A stretch of DNA of 64,000 nt from positions 274,640 to 338,639 of the forward strand of contig NZ_JNYJ01000005.1 in NCBI RefSeq assembly GCF_000716715.1. The letters run 5' to 3'. Positions 54,361-63,979 of this stretch are shown here, in pieces. A program made the translations under genes and the position numbers. The notes under the pieces are model-generated. The model was not told the origin of the DNA. It did not search any database and saw only the letters and a program-made list of their open reading frames with translations. How positions within the stretch are numbered: the stretch's first letter is position 1; each line of letters starts with the position of its first letter. This DNA comes from Dactylosporangium aurantiacum. Its GTDB lineage: Bacteria > Actinomycetota > Actinomycetes > Mycobacteriales > Micromonosporaceae.

Positions 54361-55671
54361 ATGAGCGTCACCTCGCGCCGTCTGCGTTCGATCGCCACGG
54401 CCGCGCTCACCGTGGGTCTTACCCTCGGTATGACCGCATGCAGCGCCAAGAAGGACGACGAGCCGAGTGCGGACGGCACCGGTCCGGTCACCATCTCGCT
54501 GTCCTACTTCGGCACGCCGGGCTTCAACCAGGCGGTCAAGGACTTCGAGGCCGCCAACCCGAACATCAAGGTTGACGTCAAGAACGAGGGCCAGACCAAG
54601 GACTTCGCGCCGAAGCTCGCCCAGTGGATCTCCGCCGGCAGTGGCGCGAGTGACGTGGTCATGCTCGAAGAGGGCATGCTGCTGCAGTACCTGAAGGACA
54701 ACAAGGGCTTCGCCAACCTGCTCGACCTGGGTGCGGCGTCGCTGGAGAAGGACTACCTGTCCTTCAAGTGGAAGAACGCCTTCACCGCGGACGGCAAGAA
54801 GCTCGTCGGCCTGGGCACCGACGTCGGCCCGCTGGCCATGTGCTATCGCACGGACCTCTTCCAGAAGGCCGGCCTGCCGGTTGACCGCGACGCGGTCAGC
54901 AAGCTGTGGCCGACCTGGCAGGAGTACGTCAAGCAGGGCGAGATCTTCAAGTCGAAGAACACCGGCGCGGCCTGGACCGACTCGGCCACCAGCGTCATGC
55001 AGCCGTACATCATGCAGAACGCGGACAGCTGGTTCTACGACAAGAGCGACAAGTACATCGGTGACACCAACAAGGCCGTCAAGGACGCCTACGACCTGGG
55101 CATGGACATGGCCGCCAAGGGCCTGACCGCCAAGCTCGCCCGCTGGCAGGCCGACTGGGACGCCGCGTTCAAGAACGCCGCGTTCGCGACCGTGCCGTGC
55201 CCGCCGTGGTACACGGGTGTCATCAAGGAGCGCGCCGGCGACGCCGGCAAGAACAAGTGGGACATCGCGACCATCCCCGGTAAGGGTGGCAACTGGGGCG
55301 GCTCCTACCTCGCGATCCCGGAGCAGAGCAAGCACAAGAAGCAGGCCTTCGAGCTGATCAAGTTCATCACCGGCAAGCAGGGTGGCCTGGACGCGTTCGC
55401 CGAGGCGGGCCCGCTGCCCTCGTCGATCGCCGCGCTGGACGACCCGAAGATCACCGAGGCGAAGAACGAGTACTTCAACAACGCGCCGGTCGGCAAGATC
55501 TACGCCGCCGCCGCGAAGGACCTCAAGCCGATCTACCTCGGCCCGAAGCACCAGGCGCTGTGGGAGAACGGGTTCGAGCCGGCCATGCAGGCCGCCGAGC
55601 AGGGCAAGCTGAGCGCCCAGGCGGGCTGGGAGAAGGCCATCAAGGACAGCAAGGCACTCGCCGAAGGCTGA
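54361..55671 (+). CDS. cebE: Cellobiose/cello-oligosaccharide-binding lipoprotein of an ABC importer
   Basis: 436 residues from ATG 54361, with AGAGGGGTCAGG before it. Signal peptide and lipobox MTAC with Cys27, then a CUT1-type family 1 binding protein (ISLSYFGTPGFNQAVKDFEA, VVMLEEGMLLQYLKD, GLGTDVGPLAMCYRTDLF and KQAFELIKFITGKQGG). The ligand is inferred as cellobiose from the operators and the downstream glucosidase and phosphorylase. A stem-loop after its stop would let it be made in excess over the permeases. Confidence 0.88.
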   Translation: MSVTSRRLRSIATAALTVGLTLGMTACSAKKDDEPSADGTGPVTISLSYFGTPGFNQAVKDFEAANPNIKVDVKNEGQTKDFAPKLAQWISAGSGASDVVMLEEGMLLQYLKDNKGFANLLDLGAASLEKDYLSFKWKNAFTADGKKLVGLGTDVGPLAMCYRTDLFQKAGLPVDRDAVSKLWPTWQEYVKQGEIFKSKNTGAAWTDSATSVMQPYIMQNADSWFYDKSDKYIGDTNKAVKDAYDLGMDMAAKGLTAKLARWQADWDAAFKNAAFATVPCPPWYTGVIKERAGDAGKNKWDIATIPGKGGNWGGSYLAIPEQSKHKKQAFELIKFITGKQGGLDAFAEAGPLPSSIAALDDPKITEAKNEYFNNAPVGKIYAAAAKDLKPIYLGPKHQALWENGFEPAMQAAEQGKLSAQAGWEKAIKDSKALAEG

Positions 55672-55686
55672 TCCGAACGTTGACGG

Positions 55687-55718
55687 CGGAGGCGGCGTCG
55701 AACCTGACGCCGCCTCCG
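55687..55718 (+). terminator. Intercistronic stem-loop between cebE and the first permease
   Basis: Perfect 13-bp stem (55687-55699 with 55706-55718) and a 6-base loop, 15 bp past the cebE stop. It probably works as a partial terminator or 3'-end protector rather than the operon end. Confidence 0.75.
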
Positions 55719-55758
55719 TCCTCCACATAGCCCGTTGATCGGAAGGGATCCACCCCCC

Positions 55759-56745
55759 ATGGCAACCAACGTCGGCGAGGTCGCTGGACCTCGCCACGGG
55801 CGCGCACCCGCCGGGCCGTCGAAGCAGCCGTCGCGGCGCTCCGTGCGGGTCGGACGGCTCGACCTGCGACTGTCGCCGTACCTCTTCGTGGCACCGTTCT
55901 TCGTGCTGTTCGCGGTGTTCGGCGCGTACCCGCTGATCTACACCGCGATCCTCTCGACCCGCAAGAACACGCTGACCGGCGGCGACGCGGGCTTCGTCGG
56001 GCTCGAGAACTACCGCAAGATCCTGATGGACGAGCACTTCTGGATCGTCATCTACAACACGTTCGGCCTGTTCATCGTCGCGACCGTGCCGCAGCTGGTG
56101 CTGGCACTGCTCATCGCGAGCTGGCTGAACAAGAAGATGCGGGCCCGCACCGCGATCCGCATGGGCGTGCTCATCCCCAACATCACCTCGGTCGCCGCGG
56201 TCGGCATCGTGTTCGGCCTGATCTTCGCCGACCGGTACGGCCTGGCCAACTGGCTGCTGCAGACCGTCGGGCTGGACGCGGTCGAGTGGCGCAACCACCG
56301 CTGGTCGTCGTGGACCGCGATCGCGTTCATGGTCGACTGGCGCTGGACCGGCTACAACGCGCTCATCTACCTGGCCGCGATGCAGGCGATCCCGAAGGAG
56401 CTGTACGAGTCGGCGTCGCTGGACGGCGCGTCCGCGGCCCGCCGGTTCTGGCGGATCACCGTGCCGCTCATCCAGCCCACCATCCTCTTCACCGTGATCA
56501 TCTCGACGATCGGCGGCATGCAGCTGTTCACCGAGCCGCTGCTGTTCAACTACGGCCGCATCCAGGGTGGCTCGCTCAACGAGTTCCAGACCGTCGCGAT
56601 GTACATCTACGAGACCACGTTCACGAACAACTACAACGTGGGCCGCGGCGCCGCGATCTCCTGGCTGTTGTTCGTGATCATCCTGATCTTCGCACTGATC
56701 AACTTCGCGTTGGTGCGCCGGTCCGTGAAGGGGCAGACCTCATGA
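55759..56745 (+). CDS. cebF: Sugar ABC transporter permease (CebF type)
   Basis: 328 residues from ATG 55759, with GGAAGGG upstream. Six expected membrane helices, the first at about 38-60 ([20 protein letters not shown]). The cytoplasmic EAA loop is [20 protein letters not shown] followed by TVPLI, which docks the ATPase. It forms the membrane channel with the next gene, whose ATG overlaps its TGA. No ATPase gene is in the operon. Confidence 0.92.
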   Translation: MATNVGEVAGPRHGRAPAGPSKQPSRRSVRVGRLDLRLSPYLFVAPFFVLFAVFGAYPLIYTAILSTRKNTLTGGDAGFVGLENYRKILMDEHFWIVIYNTFGLFIVATVPQLVLALLIASWLNKKMRARTAIRMGVLIPNITSVAAVGIVFGLIFADRYGLANWLLQTVGLDAVEWRNHRWSSWTAIAFMVDWRWTGYNALIYLAAMQAIPKELYESASLDGASAARRFWRITVPLIQPTILFTVIISTIGGMQLFTEPLLFNYGRIQGGSLNEFQTVAMYIYETTFTNNYNVGRGAAISWLLFVIILIFALINFALVRRSVKGQTS

Positions 56746-57653
56746 GCACGACCATGACGAGGCCCCGGAGCGTGCCGGGCACGCCGCCGTCGGGGAAGAG
56801 GGGCAAGGTCCGCAGCGCCTCGGCCGCGCTGTGGGACGCCAGCCCGCTGACGTACCTCGCGCTGATCATCACGATCGTGCTGTCGGTGTTCCCGATCGTG
56901 TGGTCGTTCATCGTGGCCTCGCGGGACAACAGCGCCGTCACGGACATCCCGCCGCCGCTCACGCCCGGGCCGAACTTCTTCGACAACGCCTCGCGCGTGC
57001 TGGACAACACCGACGCGAACTTCGTCTACGGCCTGATCAACTCCGCGATCGTGTCGTCGTGCGTGACCCTGTCGGTGGTGTTCTTCTCCACCCTCGCCGG
57101 GTTCGCGTTCGCGAAGCTCAAGTTCCGCGGCAAGAACGCCCTGCTGCTGATCATCATCCTCACGATGATGATCCCGACCCAGGTCAACATCATCCCGCTG
57201 TACCTGCTGATGGTGAAGTTCGACTGGACCAACACCCTGCAGGCGGTCATCGTGCCGTTCCTGGTCAAGGGCTTCGGCGTGTTCATGATCCGGCAGTACG
57301 CGGAGTCCGCGATCAGCGACGAGCTCATCGAGGCCGCCCGGGTCGACGGCGCCTCCACGTGGCGGACCTACTGGTCCGTGGTGCTGCCGGCGCTGCGTCC
57401 GGCCGCCGCGGTGCTGGGCCTGCTGACGTTCATGGAGACCTGGAACGACTTCCTGTGGCCGTACGTCGTGCTCAACGGCGACACCCCGACCGTGCAAGTT
57501 TCACTGAACATCCTGGCGACCGGTTACTACAAGACCGACTACGTGCAAGTCTTTACCGGGACAGCGTTGGCCATCGTGCCGCTGCTGCTCGTGTTCATCG
57601 CGTTCGGCCGTCAGATCATCGGCGGCATCATGGAAGGTTCGGTCAAGGCGTGA
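56742..57653 (+). CDS. cebG: Sugar ABC transporter permease (CebG type)
   Basis: 303 residues; ATG 56742 overlaps the previous stop. MalG-type permease with six helices and the EAA motif [20 protein letters not shown] followed by PALRP. The C-terminal [15 protein letters not shown] is typical. Its stop overlaps the GTG of the beta-glucosidase gene, so transport and hydrolysis are translationally linked. Confidence 0.93.
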   Translation: MSTTMTRPRSVPGTPPSGKRGKVRSASAALWDASPLTYLALIITIVLSVFPIVWSFIVASRDNSAVTDIPPPLTPGPNFFDNASRVLDNTDANFVYGLINSAIVSSCVTLSVVFFSTLAGFAFAKLKFRGKNALLLIIILTMMIPTQVNIIPLYLLMVKFDWTNTLQAVIVPFLVKGFGVFMIRQYAESAISDELIEAARVDGASTWRTYWSVVLPALRPAAAVLGLLTFMETWNDFLWPYVVLNGDTPTVQVSLNILATGYYKTDYVQVFTGTALAIVPLLLVFIAFGRQIIGGIMEGSVKA

Positions 57654-59053
57654 CCAGCATCGACCCGCTGACGTTCCCACCCGGTTTCGTGTGGGGTGCG
57701 GCGACCGCGTCGTACCAGATCGAGGGGGCGGCCAAGGAGGACGGCCGCACCCCCTCGATCTGGGACACGTTCAGCCACACCCCGGGCAAGACGCTGGGCG
57801 GGGACACCGGCGACGTGGCCTGCGATCATTACCACCGCTACCGCGAGGACGTGGGGCTGATGAAGGACCTGGGCGTCAACGCCTACCGGTTCTCCATCGC
57901 GTGGCCCCGCGTGCAGCCGGGCGGGTCGGGGCCGGCCAACGCCAAGGGCCTGGATTTCTACCGGCGGCTCGTCGACGAGCTGCTGGCGAACGACATCACC
58001 CCCTGGGTGACGCTGTACCACTGGGACCTGCCCCAGGAGCTCGAGGACGCGGGCGGCTGGCCCGCCCGGGACACCGCGGCCCGGTTCGCCGACTACGCCA
58101 TGCTCGTGCACGGCGCGCTCGGCGACCGGGTCCGGCACTGGACCACCTTCAACGAGCCGTGGTGCTCGGCGTTCCTCGGTTACGCGTCGGGCGTCCACGC
58201 GCCCGGCCGCCAGCACGCACCCGACGCCCTGGCCGCGACGCACCACCTGCTGCTCGGTCACGGCCAGGCGGTCGAGTCGATCCGCGCGGCCGACCCGGGC
58301 GCGCAGCTGGGCATCACGCTCAACCTGTACGCGATCTCGGCGGCGGACGAGCGCAAGCCCGACGACCTCGACGCGGTCCGCCGCATCGACGGCCTGGCCA
58401 ACCGGATCTTCCTGGACCCGGTGCTGCTCGGCTCGTACCCCGCCGACGTCGTCGCCGACCTCGCCGGGATCAGCGACTTCGGCTTCGTCCGCGACGGCGA
58501 CATGGCGCGTATCGCGCAGCCGCTGGACCTGCTCGGCATCAACTACTACAGCCGGCACGTGGTCGCCGGCGAGGACCCCGACGTCCCCGCCGAGCCGTAC
58601 TGGCGGGCACCGACGTCGTGGCCGGGCAGCGAGACCGTCCGGTTCCTGAAGCGCCCCGGGGTCCCGGTCACCGACATGGGCTGGGAGGTCGACGCCGAAG
58701 GGCTCACCGAGACCCTGACCCGCGTCGCCCGCGACTACCCGGCGGTCCCGCTCTACATCACGGAGAACGGCGCCGCGTACATCGACACCGTCGGCCCCGA
58801 CGGCTCGGTCGACGACACCGACCGGGTCGCCTACTTCGACGCCCACTTCCGGGCCTGCCACGACGCGATCACCGCCGGGGCGCCGCTGCGCGGCTACTTC
58901 GCCTGGTCGCTGCTGGACAACTTCGAGTGGGCGTGGGGCTACACGAAGCGCTTCGGCATGATCCGCGTCGACTACGACACGCAGGAGCGCACGATCAAGG
59001 CCAGCGGCCACCGGTTCCGCGAGGTCATCAAGCACAACGGTCTCGGCGAGTAA
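57650..59053 (+). CDS. bglC: Family GH1 beta-glucosidase
   Basis: 467 residues from GTG 57650, overlapping the permease stop. Acid/base E169 in WTTFNEP, nucleophile E372 in LYITENGA, and the N-terminal GH1 signature [15 protein letters not shown] (13-27) are present. There is no signal peptide, so it cleaves imported cellobiose or cello-oligosaccharides to glucose in the cytosol, like BglC of Streptomyces. The regulator gene starts one base after its stop. Confidence 0.95.
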   Translation: MTSIDPLTFPPGFVWGAATASYQIEGAAKEDGRTPSIWDTFSHTPGKTLGGDTGDVACDHYHRYREDVGLMKDLGVNAYRFSIAWPRVQPGGSGPANAKGLDFYRRLVDELLANDITPWVTLYHWDLPQELEDAGGWPARDTAARFADYAMLVHGALGDRVRHWTTFNEPWCSAFLGYASGVHAPGRQHAPDALAATHHLLLGHGQAVESIRAADPGAQLGITLNLYAISAADERKPDDLDAVRRIDGLANRIFLDPVLLGSYPADVVADLAGISDFGFVRDGDMARIAQPLDLLGINYYSRHVVAGEDPDVPAEPYWRAPTSWPGSETVRFLKRPGVPVTDMGWEVDAEGLTETLTRVARDYPAVPLYITENGAAYIDTVGPDGSVDDTDRVAYFDAHFRACHDAITAGAPLRGYFAWSLLDNFEWAWGYTKRFGMIRVDYDTQERTIKASGHRFREVIKHNGLGE

Positions 59054-59054
59054 C

Positions 59055-60083
59055 GTGCGCCGCCCGACGCTGGACGAGGTGGCCGCGCTCGCCGGCGTCG
59101 GGCGGGGCACGGTCTCCCGGGTGATCAACGGCTCGCCGCAGGTCAGCCCGGAGGCCCGCGCCGCCGTCGCGCGCGCCGTGGAGGAGCTCGGCTACGTGCC
59201 CAACCGGGCCGCGCGCGCCCTCGTGACCCGCCGCACCGAGTCGGTCGCCCTCGTGGTGTCCGAGTCGGAGGAGCGGGTCTTCGGCGAGCCGTTCTTCGCC
59301 GGCATCGTCCGCGGCGTCAGCAACGTCCTGGCCGACACGTCCCTGCAGCTGTGGCTCGCCATGGCGCAGTCGCCGTCGCAGCGCCTGATGGTCGAGCGGC
59401 ACCTGTCGGACCAGCACGTCGACGGGGTACTGCTGCTGTCGCTGCACGACGACGACCCGCTGCCGGCGCTGCTGACCAAGCGGGGACTGCCGACCGTGCT
59501 CGGCGGCCGCCCCGCGCACATGCTCGAGGCGGAAGACGACAACGGTGACAACGAGGTCGCCTACGTCGACAACGACAACGAGGGCGGTGCCCGCACCGCC
59601 GTCGAGCACCTGATCGGTCTCGGCCGCCACTGCATCGCGGTGATCGCCGGACCGCAGGACATGGCGGTGGGCATCGCCCGCCTCCGTGGCTACCGGGAGG
59701 CGCTGCGCCTGGCGTCCCTGCCGAACGATCAGCGACTCATCGCGTACGGCGACTTCAGCGAGGCGAGCGGGGCCGACGCGATGCACCGCCTCATCCATCT
59801 CAACCCCGGTCTCGACGCGGTCTTCGCCGCCTCCGACCTGATGGCCGCCGGCGCCATCCGCGCCCTGCGTGAGCTGGGCCGCCGGGTGCCCGCCGACGTG
59901 GCCGTGGTCGGGTTCGAGGATTCCGCCGTGGCCCGGCAGACCCAGCCGCCGCTCACCACCGTGCATCAGTCGGTGGAGGGCATGGGGCGCGAGATGGCCA
60001 GGCTCCTGCTGGCCCGCATCGCCGGCGGGCCGGCCCACTCGACTGTCCTCGACACGCACCTCGTCGTCCGCGAGTCGGCCTGA
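59055..60083 (+). CDS. cebR: LacI-family repressor of the cellobiose operon (CebR-like)
   Basis: 342 residues from GTG 59055. N-terminal HTH with PTLDEVAALAGVGRGTVSRV and hinge region PNRAARALVTRRTESV, then a periplasmic-binding-protein-like effector domain with GPQDMAVGIARLRGYREAL and VFAASDLMAAGAI. CebR is known to be released by cellobiose. The two operators before cebE are its expected sites, giving autoregulation because cebR is inside the operon. A close paralogue lies at 62649. Confidence 0.92.
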   Translation: MRRPTLDEVAALAGVGRGTVSRVINGSPQVSPEARAAVARAVEELGYVPNRAARALVTRRTESVALVVSESEERVFGEPFFAGIVRGVSNVLADTSLQLWLAMAQSPSQRLMVERHLSDQHVDGVLLLSLHDDDPLPALLTKRGLPTVLGGRPAHMLEAEDDNGDNEVAYVDNDNEGGARTAVEHLIGLGRHCIAVIAGPQDMAVGIARLRGYREALRLASLPNDQRLIAYGDFSEASGADAMHRLIHLNPGLDAVFAASDLMAAGAIRALRELGRRVPADVAVVGFEDSAVARQTQPPLTTVHQSVEGMGREMARLLLARIAGGPAHSTVLDTHLVVRESA

Positions 60084-60130
60084 CCGGGGCCGTGTCCAGC
60101 GCAGTCTCTACCCCCAGCAGGAGGCACCCC

Positions 60131-62566
60131 GTGCGCTTCGGCCACTTCGACGACGAACGCCGCGAGTACGTCATCGACCGACCAGACACCCCGCTGCCCT
60201 GGATCAACTACCTCGGCACCGAGGCGTACTTCGGCATCATCTCCAACACCGCCGGCGGCTACTCGTTCTACCGTGACGCCCGCCTGCGCCGGCTCACCCG
60301 CTACCGGTACAACAACGCCCCCATGGATCTCGGCGGCCGGTACCTGTACCTGCGGGACGAGGAGACCTTCTGGTCGCCCACGTGGCAGCCGACGCAGACC
60401 GAGCTCGACGACTACGAGTGCCGCCACGGGCTGTCGTACACCCGCATCGCCTCCCGGTACCGCGGGATCAGGGCCGAGACGCTCTACTTCGTGCCGCTCG
60501 GGGAGACCCTCGAGGTGTGGCGGCTCAAGGTCACCAACGAGCGCGACACCGCGGTGACCCTGTCCGCCTTCTCCTCGATCGAGTTCTGTCTCTGGGACGC
60601 CCAGGACGACGCCACCAACTACCAGCGCAACTTCAGCACCGGCCAGGTCGAGGTCGTCGACGGCGTCATCTACCACAAGACGGAGTACCGCGAGCGCCGC
60701 GACCACTTCGCCTACTTCGCCTGCGGCGAGCCCCTGGCGGGCTTCGACACCGCGCGGGAGGCGTTCCTCGGGCCGTACCGCTCCTGGGACCGGCCGCTCG
60801 TCGTCGAACGCGGCGAGTCGACCGGCTCGATCGCGCACGGCTGGCAGCCGCACGGCTCCCACCACGTCAAGCTGACCCTCCAGCCGGGGGAGACCCGCGA
60901 GATCGGCTTCGTCCTCGGGTACTGGGAGAACCCCCGCGACGCGAAGTTCGACCCGCCCGGCTCGCAGACCATCAACAAGGCCGGCGCCCAGGCCAAGATC
61001 GCCGAGTGGCTCGACCAGGCGACGGTCGACGCCGGCTTCGCCGCCCTCGCGGCGCGCTGGGAGGAGCTGCTCGGCGGGCTGCGGGTGCAGACCCCGGACA
61101 CCGACACCGACCGCATGGTGAACATCTGGAACGCCTACCAGAACATGGTCACCTTCAACATGAGCCGGTCCACCTCGCTGTACGAGTCCGGGATCGGCCG
61201 CGGCATGGGCTTCCGCGACTCCAACCAGGACCTGCTCGGCTTCGTGCACATGATCCCGGAGCGGGCCCGCGAGCGGATCCTCGACATCGCCGCGACCCAG
61301 CTGCCGACCGGCGGGGCGTACCACCAGTACCAGCCGCTCACGAAACGGGGCAACAACGACATCGGGTCGGGCTTCAACGACGACCCGCTCTGGCTGATCC
61401 TCGGCGTGTCGGCGTACGTCAAGGAGACCGGCGACCTGAGCATCCTGGACGAGCCGGTCCCGTTCGACAACGCGCCCGGCAGCGAGCAGTCGCTGTACGA
61501 GCACCTCAAGCTGTCCCTGCGGTACACCCTGGAGCGCCTCGGCCCGCACGGCCTGCCGCTGATCGGCCGCGCCGACTGGAACGACTGCCTCAACCTCAAC
61601 TGCTTCTCCGACACGCCCGGCGAGCCGTTCCAGACCACCGAGAACGCCACCGGCGGGGTCGCGGAGTCCGTGTTCATCGCCGGGCAGTTCGTCCTCGCCG
61701 CGAAGGAGCTCGCCGGGCTGGCGCTGCAGAAGGGCGACGACCCGACCGGCTACCAGAACGCGGCGGAGAAGATGGCCGGCACCATCGCCGAGCACGGCTG
61801 GGACGGCGCGTGGTTCCGCCGCGCGTACGACTTCCACGGCAACGTCATCGGCTCGGCCTCCAACGACGAGGGCCAGATCTTCATCGAGCCGCAGGGCATG
61901 TGCGTCATGGGCGGCGTCGGCTTGGAGGACGGCACCGCGGCCCGCGCCCTGACCAGCGTCCGGGAGCGGCTGGCCACCCCGCACGGCATCGTGCTGCAGC
62001 AGCCGGCGTTCAGCTCGTACCGCATCGAACTGGGCGAGATCTCCTCCTACCCGCCGGGGTACAAGGAGAACGCCGGCATCTTCTGCCACACCAACCCGTG
62101 GCTCATGATCGCCGAGGCGATGGTCGGCAACGGCGACGGTGCCTTCGACTACTACAAGCGGATCAACCCGTCGGCCCGCGAGGAGCTCGGCGACCTGCAC
62201 CGCTGCGAGCCGTACGTGTACGCCCAGATGATCGCCGGCCGGGACGCGCCCACCCACGGCGAGGCGAAGAACTCGTGGCTGACCGGCACCGCGGCGTGGA
62301 ACTACGCCGCCGTCACCCAGTGGATCCTGGGCATCCGCCCGGAGCTGTCGGGTCTGCGGATCGCGCCCGTCATCCCCGCCGCGTGGTCCGGGTTCTCCGC
62401 GGTGCGCCGGTTCCGCGGCGCCACGTACGAGATCACCGTGCACAAGGAGCCGGGTGCCGCGGCCACCCGCTGCCGGCTCGTCGCCGACGGGGTGCCCGTC
62501 GAGGGCGGCGTCCTGCCCGTCGCGCCGGCCGGCACGACCGTGCAGGTCGAGGCACATTTGTCGTAG
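60131..62566 (+). CDS. GH94 cellobiose phosphorylase
   Basis: 811 residues. GTG 60131 is chosen because GGAGG lies seven bases upstream and the resulting start MRFGHFDDERREYVI matches known cellobiose phosphorylases; the frame is open 13 codons further 5'. Family motifs: TPLPWINYLG, ISNTAGGYSFYRDARLRRLT, RYRYNN, DSNQDLLGF and the general-acid region GRADWNDCLN (DWND at 482-485). It splits cellobiose with phosphate to glucose 1-phosphate and glucose, saving one ATP per molecule compared with hydrolysis. Being cytosolic and in one operon with bglC, it offers a second route for the same sugar. Confidence 0.93.
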   Translation: MRFGHFDDERREYVIDRPDTPLPWINYLGTEAYFGIISNTAGGYSFYRDARLRRLTRYRYNNAPMDLGGRYLYLRDEETFWSPTWQPTQTELDDYECRHGLSYTRIASRYRGIRAETLYFVPLGETLEVWRLKVTNERDTAVTLSAFSSIEFCLWDAQDDATNYQRNFSTGQVEVVDGVIYHKTEYRERRDHFAYFACGEPLAGFDTAREAFLGPYRSWDRPLVVERGESTGSIAHGWQPHGSHHVKLTLQPGETREIGFVLGYWENPRDAKFDPPGSQTINKAGAQAKIAEWLDQATVDAGFAALAARWEELLGGLRVQTPDTDTDRMVNIWNAYQNMVTFNMSRSTSLYESGIGRGMGFRDSNQDLLGFVHMIPERARERILDIAATQLPTGGAYHQYQPLTKRGNNDIGSGFNDDPLWLILGVSAYVKETGDLSILDEPVPFDNAPGSEQSLYEHLKLSLRYTLERLGPHGLPLIGRADWNDCLNLNCFSDTPGEPFQTTENATGGVAESVFIAGQFVLAAKELAGLALQKGDDPTGYQNAAEKMAGTIAEHGWDGAWFRRAYDFHGNVIGSASNDEGQIFIEPQGMCVMGGVGLEDGTAARALTSVRERLATPHGIVLQQPAFSSYRIELGEISSYPPGYKENAGIFCHTNPWLMIAEAMVGNGDGAFDYYKRINPSAREELGDLHRCEPYVYAQMIAGRDAPTHGEAKNSWLTGTAAWNYAAVTQWILGIRPELSGLRIAPVIPAAWSGFSAVRRFRGATYEITVHKEPGAAATRCRLVADGVPVEGGVLPVAPAGTTVQVEAHLS

Positions 62567-62583
62567 ATCGTTTCGGTTTGCCG

Positions 62584-62613
62584 CCGCGGTGTCGCGTATC
62601 TCCGACACCGCGG
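62584..62613 (+). terminator. Terminator after the phosphorylase gene
   Basis: Perfect 11-bp stem CCGCGGTGTCG/CGACACCGCGG with an 8-base loop, 18 bp past the stop. It should end the cellobiose operon. Confidence 0.8.
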
Positions 62614-62636
62614 CTGCAAGATGGCTGGCGTGTGCG

Positions 62637-62642
62637 CACAAT
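62637..62642 (+). promoter_or_regulatory. -10 box of the second LacI gene
   Basis: CACAAT, six bases before GTG 62649, repeating the arrangement seen at 8023-8035. The terminator just upstream means this gene has its own promoter. Confidence 0.55.
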
Positions 62643-62648
62643 GGGGCC

Positions 62649-63704
62649 GTGCCTTCCACCAACAGCCGCCCCCGTTCGGCGGGCCGCCCGACCCTCGACG
62701 AGGTCGCCTCGCGCGCCGGCGTCGGGCGCGGCACCGTGTCGCGCGTGGTCAACGGCTCGCCGCAGGTGAGCCCGGAGGCGCGCGCCGCCGTGCAGAAGGC
62801 GATCGACGAGCTCGGCTACGTGCCCAACCGCGCCGCCCGCGCCCTCGTCACCCAGCGCACCGACTCCGTCGCCCTCGTCGTCTCCGAGTCGGAGGAGCGG
62901 GTCTTCGGCGAGCCGTTCTTCGCCGGCATCGTCCGCGGCGTCAGCTCCGCCCTCGCCGACACCCAGCTGCAGCTGTGGCTCGCCATGGCCCAGTCCCCGG
63001 CCGAGCGCCAGCGCGTCGAGCACCACCTCACCAACCAGCACGTCGACGGCGTCATGCTGCTCTCGCTGCACGACGCCGACCCGCTGCCGGGCCTGCTCGA
63101 GCAGCGCGGCCTCCCCGTCGTCCTCGGCGGCCGGCCCGCCCGGATGCTGTCGGAGGGCGAGCGCTCCGGCACCGACGTCGCCTTCGTCGACGCCGACAAC
63201 GAGGGCGGCGCCCGCCTCGCCGTCGGCCACCTCCTGGACCGCGACCGCCGCCGGATCGCCGCCATCGCCGGCCCCCAGGACATGGCCGCGGGTGTGTCCC
63301 GCCTCGCCGGCTACCGCGAGGCGATCGAACGCGCCGGCATGCCCGTCGACGAGTCCCTCATCGCGTACGGCGACTTCAGCGAGGCCTCCGGCGAGCGCGC
63401 CATCCACGAGCTGCTCGCCCGCAACCCCGACGTCGACGCCGTCTTCGCCGCCTCCGACCTGATGGCCGTCGGTGCCCTGCGGGCCCTGCGCGAGCTGGGC
63501 AAGCGCGTCCCCGACGACGTGTCGCTGGTCGGCTTCGACGACGTGGCCATCGCCCGCCAGACCGACCCGCCGCTCACCACCGTCCACCAGCCCGTCGAGG
63601 CGATGGGCCGGGAGATGGTCCGCCTGCTGCTGGCCCGCATCGCCGGCGCCGAACCCTCCGCCGTGATGGTCGAGACCCACCTGGTCGAGCGCACCAGCAC
63701 CTGA
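62649..63704 (+). CDS. Second LacI-family regulator, paralogue of the cebR product
   Basis: 351 residues from GTG 62649. The HTH GVGRGTVSRVVNGSPQVS differs from the first regulator by one residue in this stretch, and long blocks are shared, including VALVVSESEERVFGEPFFAG and LTTVHQ. It has a short N-terminal extension (PSTNSRPRSAG). Almost identical DNA-reading helices imply it can bind the same operators, while differences in the effector domain may change the inducer. It is transcribed alone after a terminator. Confidence 0.92.
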   Translation: MPSTNSRPRSAGRPTLDEVASRAGVGRGTVSRVVNGSPQVSPEARAAVQKAIDELGYVPNRAARALVTQRTDSVALVVSESEERVFGEPFFAGIVRGVSSALADTQLQLWLAMAQSPAERQRVEHHLTNQHVDGVMLLSLHDADPLPGLLEQRGLPVVLGGRPARMLSEGERSGTDVAFVDADNEGGARLAVGHLLDRDRRRIAAIAGPQDMAAGVSRLAGYREAIERAGMPVDESLIAYGDFSEASGERAIHELLARNPDVDAVFAASDLMAVGALRALRELGKRVPDDVSLVGFDDVAIARQTDPPLTTVHQPVEAMGREMVRLLLARIAGAEPSAVMVETHLVERTST

Positions 63705-63938
63705 CCCCGCCGGGTTCCCGCCACCCCGCCGCGACGGCTGCTCGGAACCGCTGGGTCACCCGCGCGGGTGAGATCCGGCCGGCTCGCGCCGCCACCGTCC
63801 GGAACGCCGTGCTGACGACGTCCTCCTCGTCCGGCCGACGTCCTCCTTCAGCCGGGTTGTGACCCGGTGGATTGCTGCAACGCGGTGGATTGCTGCTGCC
63901 GTGGAGCCTGTTGCGTTTTCGGTGGTGGGGTTGGGTTG
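63705..63938. other. Intergenic sequence after the second LacI gene
   Basis: No gene seen. It contains a direct repeat GCGGTGGATTGCTGC-like (about 63869-63900, two copies, the first beginning CCGGTGG) and a T/G-rich stretch before the large hairpin. Confidence 0.5.
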
Positions 63939-63979
63939 CTGAATGAGGGGGCGGCGCGAAGCGCCGTCCCCTCATTCAG
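63939..63979 (+). terminator. Large 19-bp stem hairpin
   Basis: 63939-63957 pairs with 63961-63979 (one G-T pair) around the 3-base loop GAA. It lies 234 bp past the last LacI stop, so it may end that transcript or a leftward gene beyond the window. Confidence 0.7.
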
